Source: Punica granatum
Lineage: Eukaryota; Streptophyta; Magnoliopsida; Myrtales; Lythraceae
Length of the DNA: 64,000 nucleotides
Assembly (NCBI RefSeq): GCF_007655135.1
Contig: NC_045131.1
Location: forward strand, 7,688,001-7,752,000
Direction: 5' to 3'
Within the stretch, counting starts at the first letter, position 1; every line of letters starts with the position of its first letter. This document shows, piece after piece, positions 48,021 through 59,161 of the stretch. The position numbers and the translations under genes are program-made. The notes below the pieces were generated by a model, which worked only from the letters and a program-made list of their open reading frames with translations, ran no database searches and was not told the DNA's origin.

Positions 48021-48021
48021 A

Positions 48022-50280
48022 GGGGGAGAGAGAATGTGGGGGCTGACTGTGTATGTGTATGACAGAGAGATACGTTAGATTAGAATTTAGACGTCTATTT
48101 CATGGTAACTTCCCAAAACACAACTTTTACCCTGGAAATATGTTTTTATTGACTACCTTTTTCCCTTTTTTTTCTGGCTTCTTTCTCTTCGTCAAATCAG
48201 TGTTTCCGAACATAGGTTCTGAATTCAAATGTGTCGACCGACAATATTCAAAAATAATCAACGTCCAAATGTCCTGAGAAAGGGGATTTATAGTGCACTG
48301 CCATTCATTTTTCCTCGGGTGGTCGACTTGAAATCGAAATATCTCTAATACAATTTTTATCAGTAAAATTACTTGTGTTCCATTAATTCTTTTTTTCTTT
48401 CTATTCCTTGAAGTAATTTAATTTCAGTAGGTTTGAAACTTTTGTGCTACAGGTCAAATATTTTGAATGAAAAAGAATCTCGAACCAAAGATCTTCCTCG
48501 ACTACTATAATTAACCTATAACCTAGTACTTAACAGCCAGCTAGCACGTTGCTTATTATTGGGACCAGAGTGAATGTTGATCGAGTGGTTGACCAGATTG
48601 GATTCGCATCCAATGGTTCACACTGGTCGAATCTATATACGATGCCAAATGAAATCCAAAATATTCTCAAAAATATTGATATTAATACACCTCTCGTGCA
48701 GCATGAGGGTATGGGTATGGTCCAATACCGACTTGACCAAATATTCAAGTCCCACATACCACTGTTCACACGTACGCGGTACAACCAAGTTTTTTGTCTT
48801 TATTATGTTACTTGACATCTTTTTTTTTTTAATAATATAAAATAACATTTCGATGTAATTAATGTAATTTAATAATGTGTCTTGTACATGAATCATTGTG
48901 ATAATTTATTGGGATATGGCCGAAATCGTGGAGGACAGAGTCGGAGACTTTATCGTCTTCAAGACAGACTGTCTGAGCTCGGGAAAAAAAAAAAAAAAAA
49001 AAGAGTAATGGTGCCGACCACCGTGGATGTGTAGTGTAACAGAACGATGACTTTTTTCTTTTTTCTTGTTTTTTTAAAGCAGATTGAAATTATATTCTAT
49101 GACTCTTGACGGAAATTTTATGGTCCTCGATGACCTTCCGTCATCCGAAACCGTCGGACGAGATTCCGCCGATTCTCAGGAGCCGAAATGGTTCGTTGAG
49201 GCCATGAATTCTTCTGATTCTACCGGCCCAAAAGCTGCTCATCACTGCCAACGATAAGAAAGGTTTCAGATCCCAAAGAACAAATTTGGCCTTCTGTGGT
49301 GGTTTTCTATACTTGCGCGTCACTTCAGACCAACTAATTAATGGAAATTAAATTTTTTTCGATGAAGCTGGATAATAAAAAGTGCTAATTATCTGTTAAT
49401 CCTTATATGGACACTAGTGGTGGGACATTTCATTTGTCAGATCTTTTTTATCTTACTCGTTCTGTCTAAAAGTTAGGATTCTTCTTCCATTAGTAGCAAG
49501 TTGCTTCAAATATAAAAGAAACAAATGTCTTCAGAGAACATTAACTTATATCTTTCTTTTTTGGGTAAAAATTATTTTATTTTTTAGTTATTCATTATGT
49601 TGGCCGGTTGGCCTTTTTTTTCTTTTTTTTCTGTGGGTGCTGAAAATTATGATCGTGTTTTTTTTTTCTTTTCACTTGAGGATTTCAATAAAATTATTAT
49701 TTTGATATAACACTTAATTATACATAACTATATATAGAAATTATGCTTTGAGCTTTATCCACAACTATTTTGACCACCTCCAAAATATTTAGTAGTGATT
49801 GAAGGTGCAACCCCATTAGAGAAGTGGCCTCCTGTGACTACCACAATGAGTTGGCCATTAAGCAAGTGAACAGGTGTGGGCTGGCCCAAACTCAACCCCA
49901 AAATAGTCCAAATTAAGGTAATAACAAGAAATAATGTCGCAGGGCTAGCCTTACTATGAGCAGTCGAGGGTTCTCGGTTAAGTGCAGGAAATCCGGACGT
50001 CCTTCGAGGACTCAGACCGGGTCTGGGGTACGCGCCAGGTCCCGATAACGTTAAACAAAATGTATCTACGTCATCTTATTATTCTTGTTGTAGATACCAA
50101 CAAAACAACCACTCTCAACGATTAAAAAAAAAATCACTCTCAACGATATTCAGTTTCCTACATTTAAAGGATTGCTAGGTCTCCGGCATGGAGCGCACAA
50201 AGATTAAACGCGAAACGTTATCGACAAGGAAAGTAAACATTACAGCAAGAAAGCCTTCTTCGGATTGTTCCTGGAGATCG
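48022..50280. other. Intergenic DNA right of the SDR gene
   Basis: No gene is supported. The overlapping short frames around 48530-48896 have no recognisable domain. Homopolymer and T-rich runs are frequent. Confidence 0.4.
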
Positions 50281-50282
50281 GG

Positions 50283-50708
50283 CTATGTTTGGTTATAGAG
50301 TAAGAGTTCTCAACTCTACCCAACTCTTCACTCAATTCAACAACACAATCATTATATTTTTATCTTTTTATTTAATATAATAATAAATTTTCTTACATAT
50401 TTTTTTAACCATTATTATAATTAATTTTTAATATTAAATTCTTTCAACTATTTTTTACTTTTTTCTAAATTCAATAATACAATCATTACTTTTTTATATC
50501 TTTCTTCAATTAACTAATAAATTCTCACACATATTTTTTTATAATCATGATTATAACCCCACTTAAATATATATATATATATTTGGAATGGAGTAGAGTT
50601 ATTACCGAACACTACTAATAGGACCGCGGTAATAACTCTACTCCATTCCAAATATATATATATATTTAAGTGGGTTATAATCATGATTATAAAAAAATAT
50701 GTGTGAGA
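50283..50708. repeat. AT-rich MITE-like repeat ending in a large near-perfect palindrome
   Basis: The palindrome is 50523-50708. The left arm (50523-50607) and right arm (50627-50708) are almost exact reverse complements around a 19-nt loop. To its left, about 50340-50420 is a diverged direct copy of about 50478-50555 (caatcatta, taataaattctcacacat and relatives). The left edge tgtttggttatagagtaag resembles MITE termini. Confidence 0.6.
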
Positions 50709-50724
50709 CTTCACTTTGTACGGT

Positions 50725-50980
50725 CTTCACTTTGTACGGTGCTTCTCGTTCAATTCTTGACTCTGCGTTTCTTATAGGCATCCCCACATGCTCAATCAAA
50801 TGGCCGGTGCTTTTCTCACCTACCAAACTACGAATGCCCGGCTCTAAGTTGTTCAGCTCACGTATATTTTCACCTCATATGGCTCCTCATTGATTCAAAT
50901 TGCGGTTCTGCGATATCTCATAGGAAAAACCATCCTGCATGCTTGATCAAAGGGGTGCTTTTTTCATGACATTGTGACTA
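50725..50980. repeat. Diverged direct duplication of unknown origin
   Basis: About 50748-50815 and about 50893-50965 share ttcaa, tctgcg, tatctcataggaaaa-like, catgctcaatcaaa-like and ggtgctttt blocks, about 147 bp apart. Read on the - strand, the first unit can be translated as VGEKSTGHLIEHVGMPIRNA, which looks protein-like, but I recognise no family and the second unit has stops. Confidence 0.35.
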
Positions 50981-51103
50981 GACTCGTCCTCCCCTCTTTT
51001 TTTTCAAAACTATGGGAAATATTGCCCTTATCATAAAAGTTATTTGTTGTCGGGCACTAAGATGCCCAGTTTTGCTTTTCTTTTTTCGATGTGCCCTCTG
51101 TCA

Positions 51104-51242
51104 TTTGAAAATTCAATGAATTTCAACTAATTACTTTAAGTCAGGTTGGCCTACTAAAACATAAATGATAAAACATTCTCTCGTAATTCATAAATTTGAA
51201 TCAAGATTTTATTTAAAAGAACCAAGTGGTTACACCCCCAAT
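51104..51242 (-). repeat. Degenerate family-B tRNA-SINE copy
   Basis: attcaatgaatttcaacta, agtcaggttggcctactaaa, cataaatttgaatcaag and accaagtggttacaccc follow the family order. It lies about 95 bp upstream of the PPR start codon and may contribute to that promoter or leader. Confidence 0.4.
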
Positions 51243-51335
51243 TAGATCCATACGTCCTGACGCACTGACAATTAACAGAATGAAGAATCTGCTATTCGTC
51301 AGTTTCACTTATGGCGGCGCAAGAGACTGCGGTAA

Positions 51336-53390
51336 ATGATGTCTGCTTCAGTCTGCGACACGACCGGGCAAATCAGGAACCTCGTACAGGGTCTCTCCTC
51401 CCTTTCCCAGCTCCGGCCTCTTCATGCCGCCCTCCTCCGCCACGGCCTTGAACAGGACCCCTTCCTCCTCGGCCCCATCCTCCGCTTCGCCTTCGGCCTC
51501 GGCCGCACCTGCTACCCTCTCCTTCTCTTTCATCAGATCAAACGCCCCAGCGTCTTCCTCTGCAATACCGCCATCCGCGGCCTCGTCTCCAGCGACCGCT
51601 TCTCTGATGCCATACAGCTCTACCACTCCATGCGGAGTCGTCATAACCTCCTCCCCAACAACTTCACACTCCCCTTCGTCCTCAAGGCCTCCGCTCGGTC
51701 CTCGGATTCCGTCCTCGGGGTCAAGTTGCACGCGCTGGTGTCGAAGCTTGGGTTCGATCGGGATGTCTTCGTGCAGACGGGTTTGATCAGTTTGTATGCA
51801 AAGTGCGGGCTCCTCGAGGATGCGTGCAAAGTGTTCGATGAAATTCCCGATAAGAACACGGTATCATGGACTGCCATCATCACGGGGTACATGGACTCCG
51901 GGATGTTCCGGGAAGCCGTCGATATGTTCCACAGGCTTCTCGGTTCGGGCATGAAGCCTGACGGTTTTACACTTGTGCGGGTACTTTCTGCCTGCGCCCA
52001 CCTGGGGGACTCGGCCACCGGGGAGTGGATGGATCGGTACGTAACCGAGGAGAGCGGGACGGGAAGGAATTTATTTCTTGCAACCGCATTGGTGGACATG
52101 TATGCAAAGTGCGGGGACATGGAGAAGGCCCGTGGTGTCTTTGACTCGATGCCAGAGAAGGACATAGTCTCATGGAGCGCGATGATTCAGGGCTATGCAT
52201 CCAATGGGCTTCCCATGGAAGCCCTCGACATGTTTTATCGGATGCTGGATGAGAATATGAGACCCGATTGCTATGCCATGGTCGGGGTGCTCAACGCCTG
52301 TGCAAGGCTTGGAGCACTGGGGTTTGGTGAGTGGGCCTGTGATCTGATGGGCCGGGACGAGTTCCTCGATAATCCGGTATTGGGCACAGCGCTGATCGAC
52401 ATGTATGCCAAGTGTGGGGCTATGGCACGGGCCTGGGAAGTCTTCCAAGAGATGAGGAAGAAGGACCAGGTGGTGTGGAACGCAGCCATCTGTGGCCTTG
52501 CCATGAACGGCCATGTGCAGGCCGTTTTTGGGCTATTTGGTCTCATGGAGAAGTTCGGGATCAAGCCCGATGGGAACACGTTCATGGGCTTGCTCTGTGC
52601 GAGCACCCATGCCGGTCTCGTCAGCGAGGGGCGCCGGTACTTCTACGGCATGGCTCGCATGTATTCCATTTCTCCGACGATTGAGCATTATGGTTGTCTA
52701 GTCGATCTCCTCGGCCGGGCAGGTCACTTAGACGAGGCACACAGGTTGATTATAAGTATGCCAATGGAGGCTAATACTATCGTCTGGGGAGCTCTGCTCG
52801 GAGGGTGTCGAATGCATCGAGACACCCAGCTGGGTGAATACACGCTCAAAAAGTTAATCGAGTTGGAGCCATGGAACTCAGGCAATTATGTGCTCTTATC
52901 GAATATCTACTCTGCGACCCGTCGATGGGACGATGCAGCGGAAATCAGGTCTAGAATGAACAGTGAGGGGATCCAGAAAGTGCCTGGGTGCAGTTGGGTC
53001 GAAGTAGGTAGCACTGTCCACGAGTTTCACGTCGGGGACAAGTCTCATCCATCCTCGGAGAAGATATATGAAAAGCTCAACAAGCTGGCTAGGGAAATGA
53101 AAGCGCTAGGTTATGTCCCGACCACAGAGTTTGTGTTGTTCGACATAGAAGAGGAGGAGAAGGAGCATTCCCTCGGTTGGCACAGCGAGAAGCTTGCGGT
53201 TGCCTTCGCCCTGATAAGTACCGAGGATAATGAGGTCATTCGGGTGGTGAAGAACCTCAGGGTGTGTGGCGACTGCCACGAGGCGATGAAGCTCATCTCG
53301 AGGATTACAGGGAGGGAGATCATCGTCCGGGACAACAACCGGTTCCATTGTTTCCGAGACGGTTCTTGCTCGTGTAAGGATTATTGGTGA
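51336..53390 (+). CDS. PPR protein, PLS-DYW class (At3g08820-like) organelle RNA editing factor
   Basis: This intronless gene encodes 684 aa, close to the length of Arabidopsis At3g08820, whose sequence it follows closely. PLS-type pentatricopeptide repeats run from about residue 40 to 490, with repeated [29 protein letters not shown] and [15 protein letters not shown] helices. E and E+ regions follow ([49 protein letters not shown]). The DYW deaminase has the zinc/catalytic motif H616-S-E618 with C644-G-D-C647, a second metal set around H671, C678 and C680, and ends in KDYW. Such proteins bind specific mitochondrial or plastid transcripts and convert C to U. The target peptide is not obvious. 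Two in-frame ATGs begin the frame (51336 and 51339), and an overlapping uORF starts at 51311. Confidence 0.95.
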   Translation: MMSASVCDTTGQIRNLVQGLSSLSQLRPLHAALLRHGLEQDPFLLGPILRFAFGLGRTCYPLLLFHQIKRPSVFLCNTAIRGLVSSDRFSDAIQLYHSMRSRHNLLPNNFTLPFVLKASARSSDSVLGVKLHALVSKLGFDRDVFVQTGLISLYAKCGLLEDACKVFDEIPDKNTVSWTAIITGYMDSGMFREAVDMFHRLLGSGMKPDGFTLVRVLSACAHLGDSATGEWMDRYVTEESGTGRNLFLATALVDMYAKCGDMEKARGVFDSMPEKDIVSWSAMIQGYASNGLPMEALDMFYRMLDENMRPDCYAMVGVLNACARLGALGFGEWACDLMGRDEFLDNPVLGTALIDMYAKCGAMARAWEVFQEMRKKDQVVWNAAICGLAMNGHVQAVFGLFGLMEKFGIKPDGNTFMGLLCASTHAGLVSEGRRYFYGMARMYSISPTIEHYGCLVDLLGRAGHLDEAHRLIISMPMEANTIVWGALLGGCRMHRDTQLGEYTLKKLIELEPWNSGNYVLLSNIYSATRRWDDAAEIRSRMNSEGIQKVPGCSWVEVGSTVHEFHVGDKSHPSSEKIYEKLNKLAREMKALGYVPTTEFVLFDIEEEEKEHSLGWHSEKLAVAFALISTEDNEVIRVVKNLRVCGDCHEAMKLISRITGREIIVRDNNRFHCFRDGSCSCKDYW

Positions 53391-54354
53391 TGCCGAGGTA
53401 TTAGCATTCAGATAACCGGTCTAGAACAGATTAAATCACAGTCATCGCAGACAATTTGGATCGCTCTACCAAATCAACATTTCGCCCGAGCAATGAATTG
53501 ATACCAGATGGTTTAAACGCCCAAGATTGCAATCCTAGTTGGTAGCTGGCCCATATCATGTTTTGGACACACATATACGGGGTCGATGCAAGAGTTGATT
53601 TTATGTAGCGTACAACAGTCACATTAGATGTCAGTGAAATTTTATTTTATTCAAATATTAATTAATATTGTAGTAAAATTCCTCTAAGGTTCAGTAGAAA
53701 AGCATATAATACTTTGAAATAAAGAGTTAATTTTGACAAGAACAGTCCCGTAAGTTGGTCGAGGCGCTCAAACTGCGGAAGCAAATTCAACAATTAGCAA
53801 ATGAGTGTGTGTAATAGTTTGAAGACTTAATTGAATCTATCAATCTTGGATTCAAAATTGCTCTATAAAAAGTTCCTTAAATCATCAGAACAGTAAGAAA
53901 AAGGAAAATTCAATAGCACTAGCTTGGTGGTTAAGATGCGGTTTTCTTGATAAAAACTCAAATTTAAATAATTATTATAAATTTAAACAGAAGAATACCT
54001 TTTATTGAATCGCCCGAGTGACATATTTGGCTTGGATTTACCTATTTTGGGAGTTTGCTGTTCACATGGGATGTGTCGACTAGTCGAACAAACCATTTAT
54101 ACAACAAAATAAAAATAGTTTTCTTTATTGAAAAAAAAAAATTTAAAGGAAAAGGAGAAGGACTAGTTGTATGCATCCGTACAGCTAAATGCTGGCGATT
54201 GATTCTATAATGTAATTACGAAATTATTGACTATTGACTTCATTAAAATAATTGTTCATTTGATTGTATGAATCGGACATCTTTGGGAGCAACCATTTAT
54301 CAATGAGATGATAACTCATTGCTAACAAGCCGGTGTTTTAAGTTTTAAATAAAA
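53391..54354. other. Intergenic DNA downstream of the PPR gene
   Basis: This presumably starts with the PPR 3' UTR. A possible degenerate SINE head (agcttggtggttaagatgcg, then acttcaaattta-like box B) lies at about 53920-53990. No gene is supported. Confidence 0.4.
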
Positions 54355-54705
54355 GGAATTTTTACCTTAAATAATTCATGGTTTACCCATTTTGTCAAAT
54401 TTATTATATACTTTTTTTTGTCAATATATCACATGATTTACTTTTTGCATCAAATCTATCTCAACATTATCTTTTTTGTTAACATCTAACGGCTGTGCTG
54501 ACGTGGCACGTGAAAGGATAGTGAGCCACACTTGCCACGTGGGCGTCACGTCAGTATGACCGTTAGATGTCGACGGAAAAAATAACGTCGGGATAGATTT
54601 GATGAAAAAATAAATCATTGGATAAATTTGACCAAAAAAACATATGATAAATTTGACAAAATGGGTAAATCATATGCCATTTTAGGTCAATTCCACTAAA
54701 TAAAA
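54346..54705. mobile_element. Foldback (Mutator-like) MITE
   Basis: The element is 54355-54696. Its arms are inverted copies over about 140 bp each (gtttacccattttgtcaaat, tcaaatctatctcaacatta, aacatctaacggctgtgctg on the left; their complements on the right). TAAATAAAA flanks it at 54346-54354 and 54697-54705, a perfect 9-bp duplication of the size made by Mutator-like transposases, although the repeat is AT-rich. The centre is GC-rich with several ACGTGGCA/TGCCACGT boxes. Confidence 0.7.
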
Positions 54706-55085
54706 TAAAATAAAGAAGGTAGATTCTTTTTCTTTTCTTTTTCTTTTTCTTTTTTGCTTGAGACAATAATGAAGATCATTAATTCATATCTAACTAGATA
54801 CAACGGTCCACTACAAAAGCGGATACAATAGAAAATACCCAAACAAAAATTACAAGAACGAGATACATCGGTTGACTCGCCAAACAATCTATAAAGGAAA
54901 ATGGGCATCAAGCCACAAGGAAAAAGAACGTCACAATTGTAGAAGGCATCCTAAAACTAATAATTCCGATCAACTACCTTCCTGCAACAATTCTTCATGG
55001 AACCCAGTGAAAACCGGGAAGGGGATTCTCAGTCCAGTCCATTAATCCATGGTAAATTTATATATCCACTACGGGAAATAAAGCA

Positions 55086-55684
55086 GGAAGGATTAGGAGT
55101 GATCGGTTCTGGGTACCTTATACTTTTCACGATATCCGAACCCTACCTTGTAAGGGACAAGTTTTAAGATTTTAGAACCGGACCCTACCATGTTGAATCT
55201 TGGAACCGGAACCTACCCGGAACCTATATCATACCACAGGTTCTGGGTACCCTGTTGGAACCTATAAATCTTTTTATTTCGCTAAATAAAATCGAAAATG
55301 TCACATACATAATTAGTAATCACGCCAAATAGAATATCTACAAATTTAGATTAATCCACAACAACAAAAAAATAATATGTTTCATCAATTCAATGGTAAA
55401 ATTAAACATCCATAATACGATCTCACATAACAAAGTACCTATATTCTGATTTATTGGAGGAGACAGTAACTTTACTTTTTCCTCTCTATTTTTTTTAATA
55501 AATAACCGATTTCCGGGTACCCTGTAGGCATGAACCGAAACCGAAACATGTTTTCGCAGGTTCCTGATTTTAATACCCGAAACCTACCATATTTTCAATA
55601 CGAACTACCCGGATCCTACCATAACGGGTAGGTTCCGACCGATTTCGGGTATACCCAGTACCCATGCACACCCCTAGGAAGGAT
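55086..55684. mobile_element. Non-autonomous hAT-like transposon with 8-bp target duplication
   Basis: The element is 55094-55676, beginning TAGGAGTG and ending CACCCCTA (inverted TAGGGGTG), with GGAAGGAT duplicated at 55086-55093 and 55677-55684. Subterminal regions carry many copies of short ggaacctaccc, gggtaccctgt and accggaacctac motifs in both orientations, as expected for transposase-binding repeats. There is no coding capacity. Confidence 0.8.
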
Positions 55685-57350
55685 GCCTTGTGTCGGTATT
55701 CGAGCGCAGGCTCTCATCACGGATCACAACTCTTAGACAGTCAAACCTAGGGAATTAAGCTAGAGCTCCCTAGATCAATTCAAACCTAGATCAGTTCAAA
55801 TCAGTGACCATCTTCCGATCTTAATCAACCTAACCTAAGCTGTCCAATCCTAAGACAATCAAACCTAAGGAATTAGAGCGACTAAGCAACTGAAGCTCCC
55901 TCGATCGGTTTAAACTAGCGATTGTCAAAAGAGAGCCGCCGAGCCATTTAAAATCAACAACAAAAAATAGCCACAAAATAGATGATTTAAACCAGTGGGA
56001 AGAAGAGCGGACTAGCTGGAATCATGGTCCTAATCGTGATGGGTGGGGGTGCTGCCACTGATGAGGGGCAGTATTGTCGAAGAGGAGAAGCCGCCACCGG
56101 AGAGGAGAAGGAGAGCAAAAGGTTGGGCAGGTAGGGAGGTGGGGCAAGGGCGACGCCACTATTTTGTTGGAGAATGGGTGCTTTGCCGGTCAAGTCGGGC
56201 GTGTAGAAGACAGTTGAATCAAGGTGAGCGTGACGGATCAAGTCGGGTCGTCTGCCGGTTCGGGTCGGGGCGAGGCGAGATGCTCAGTTTGGGATGGCAA
56301 GTCCTCCACTGTCGTAGCTAAAGATCGAGGAAGATAAGTCAATCTTCCCTCTCCACAATCTACTCGGAGGTGAAGGAGACGTGACCCCAGCGGAGAGCGA
56401 GAGACTTCTCCACAGGGGACACCTCTACGCACCACCAGAAACAAAGAGGATGAGGAAAAGGGCCATTCAACCAGCCTCTGACTCAGATTTCGGCAGAGAT
56501 GTCAGAGACGACCAACAACCCAAGGACAGCCGCCTGGACAGAAGCAAGGCAGCCCATCTGTAGTAGCTTCATAAGAGTAAGAAGGTGACGGTCGGCAAGC
56601 CTCATGGTCGGATTCGAGTCATACTGCCCTAGAGAGCTTCGTGACCCCTGTCATGGAGGAGCACCATGACCCAAGCCGTGGATGAGCGCCAAGTAAAGAC
56701 CCACACCCACACCAATAGATCCCTGGACGAGCCGCACAGTGGCTGGGGACCGGATTAGAGGACGACTGACTTGAAGAGTCCACCACTCTTTACCATCGGC
56801 TTGAGGTATCAAGCGGAGCCGTCGCCTCCTCGGCCTCCCTCATCCATCCGAGGAGAAGAAAGAGTGAGGAGGAGATGGGAAAAGGGGATGAGCCAACGGG
56901 ATCGAAGATAATTGGTAGATAGGGGCGGCACCAATATCTTCGATCCCGGTATAGGTGTAGCCAGACGCACTTGACCGGTGCCGGATGCACTGGTGAAGGT
57001 GGAGTAGACTAAGGTTTCTGGCTTAGAGGGAGAATGGGAGAGAGAGAGTATCCGACACAAACTTGATTTACAATCAAAAGTCTTCAAAAAAAAAAATGAA
57101 GATTCCCTTATTTCTATTATGGGAAGTTTGGATTTGATTATGTACTTGAGAAAGAGTAGTGTTTCTCTGAAAGTTCATCAGAATTGTAGTAACGAGTTTT
57201 AGACCCTTAGTCTTGATGTAACTTGGCTCAAACTGGATATTTCATGATAGGACTCAGCCCCAAATGGTGTTGTTTTTGGGAGTTTGTTACGTCGGCCACC
57301 TTCAATTCTTTTTTTATTTTAATTGGATGCAGGTTGAATGTCTAAATAAG
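55685..57350. other. Intergenic DNA with GC-rich open frames of no known family
   Basis: About 55738-55790 and 55852-55915 are a diverged duplication (caaacctaaggaatta, gaagctccctcgatc). From about 56040 to 57000 the DNA is GC-rich and gives frames of 60-92 codons on both strands, with repetitive Pro/Ser/Arg composition and no conserved motif. I treat these as chance or transposon-derived. Confidence 0.4.
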
Positions 57351-57424
57351 AAGCTAACGAATACAAAGACGAGGTATGAAGATCTCTACTAAATGGACAA
57401 ACAAAAAGTAATCTATACAGTTAA

Positions 57425-57842
57425 GCACAAAAGACAAAACATGAACTTCGAGAAGTAAAGAAATGGTGCTACGGGCAAGGCAGCCGGCACCACTATTCCA
57501 TTCCCGATAGATATGTTTGATGACAACCTCCCAATCCTTTGACAGGAGCTGCTTGATGTCGTTCACAAGAGAATGAAGGATTGGTGTGCAACTTGAGCCA
57601 TCCTCCAAGCTAAGACCACGGGAAATAAGTGTCAACCTCAGGAACAAGCTTACAGCGACTCCCCAAAACTCTACAACTACAATGATGGAAAAACCAAGAT
57701 TGTGCATGAAGCCACTCACCCATTTGCCATGAGTTTCTCGAATGAGGCAGCTCGCTCCAGCAAGTCTTGCATTCCCTCGAACCGCTCCATCCGAGTATAG
57801 TTTGAACCACCCAGCAACTAGTCTGCTCCAACCTATGAGTTT
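57425..57842 (-). pseudogene. LINE RNase H domain remnant
   Basis: One frame on the - strand reads AGWFKLYSDGAVRGNARLAG, then LIRETHGKWVSGFMHNLGF, VVEFWGVAVSL, IKQLLSKDWEVVIKHIYREW and NSGAGCLARS. This is the RNase H fold found at the 3' end of plant non-LTR retrotransposon ORF2. The first acidic residue (SDGA) and the Glu of EFWG remain. The third motif has decayed to LEDGSS, and the last Asp (usually GADCLA) is Gly, so the enzyme would be inactive. No reverse transcriptase or poly(A) tail was seen. Confidence 0.75.
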
Positions 57843-57849
57843 CCATTCC

Positions 57850-59161
57850 CTAACTGAGCCAGGAAGGACACAGGATTCTCGATCATTTTACTTAGAAGAA
57901 ATGGAGCAATAAATTTGAAAAGTATGTGTCATTAATGGCACAGGATTTTAGAATTACCAAAACAAATAATTTATACAGTCCCAAAAATTAATATTAGAAA
58001 TTTTTTTATTATGATGATTATAGTTCATACTTTCGATTTTTTTTAACGGTTGCAGAGGGGCTACTGATCTAGTACAAATAAAATAAAAGTCTTAATGACT
58101 TATAAAGGGATAGATAATCCCATAATAAGTATCGAATCTAAATTTTTTTAGTTGTTAAGCAAAGGCATGCGCTACTACGTTATACTCTCTTTAATTCATA
58201 TTATTGAAAGTACCATAATTTACATTGGGATACTAACTAAGCCACCAGCCAAGATAACCTCAAGACTGACCAGCCAAAAGACTACCAACTAAAGAACGAC
58301 TGTCAATCACAAGGCCAGCCACGCAGACGTGGATAATTGAGTTATCATCCCTTATTAAAACAAATCCACAAAACAAACCACACGATAAATATAAACAGAT
58401 CATACCCAATGGATGCCAAGCGATTCTAACTTGACTCAGCACGAGACATGACTGACCAAGCATGAACTAACTAGACCGAGCACACCTCAGTATGGACACT
58501 AAAATGGATAGAGAATCGGATAGATGAGTGGCGCCGAACTACGTCAATAAATTGTCGATGGTAATGTCCGACGACCAAAGTTTTTTAGTCATAAACGGGA
58601 GGGGGGAGGTGACCATAAGAAATGCCATAATGAATCATGATCGGGATGGGGTGGCAAGCCATGGGCTTGATCAGAACCCTGGCTGGTCATTGCGAAGATT
58701 TGAGGGCGAACATACGGGGTGGAGGAACTGTTGTGGCGTGCGACAACCACCATCGGGCTGCAGCGGAGGTCAACAGGCAACAACAACGACCATCAACCAC
58801 GAGCATCAGCAGCTGTAATCGACAATCAGTAGCCACGATATCAGGAGAGGGCTGAGGTACAAGAGGATGAGGGAAGTGATAAGCTTATGGACAAAGAGGG
58901 AAGAGGCAGATGGATAAAAAAGGACGAAGGGATTAGATCGATGAGAGCAGGGGAAGAGGATTCGCGGTCGGACATGCCCAACCGATGCAATACGCGCCAA
59001 AGACAGTGGCGAAGATCTAGGGTTTGGATTTCCTGTGGGAAGGTTTTTTGGAGGATCCTTCGAGATGATGGCTTTGAATTTACATGTTAATTTGATTGAT
59101 AGATGGTTTGAGTTACCATTTTCTATTTGTTTTATCTTTTTCGTTACAAGGGTATGATTAA
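57850..59161. other. Intergenic DNA, no gene
   Basis: A tRNA-SINE-like stretch lies at about 58070-58185 (taagtatcgaatctaa, gcatgcgctactacgtta) and resembles 24500-24590. The purine-rich region 58530-59080 gives short frames without motifs. No gene is supported. Confidence 0.4.

Noticed and set aside
51641..52606. Several - strand frames inside the PPR gene
   Set aside because: These are shadows of the GC-rich PPR coding sequence.
56043..57087. Cluster of 60-92-codon frames as a gene
   Set aside because: Frames occur on both strands with no conserved motif, no plausible splice chain and simple composition.
58246..58270. miR169-like word (ccagccaagataacc)
   Set aside because: It diverges after the first eight bases and has no partner arm.
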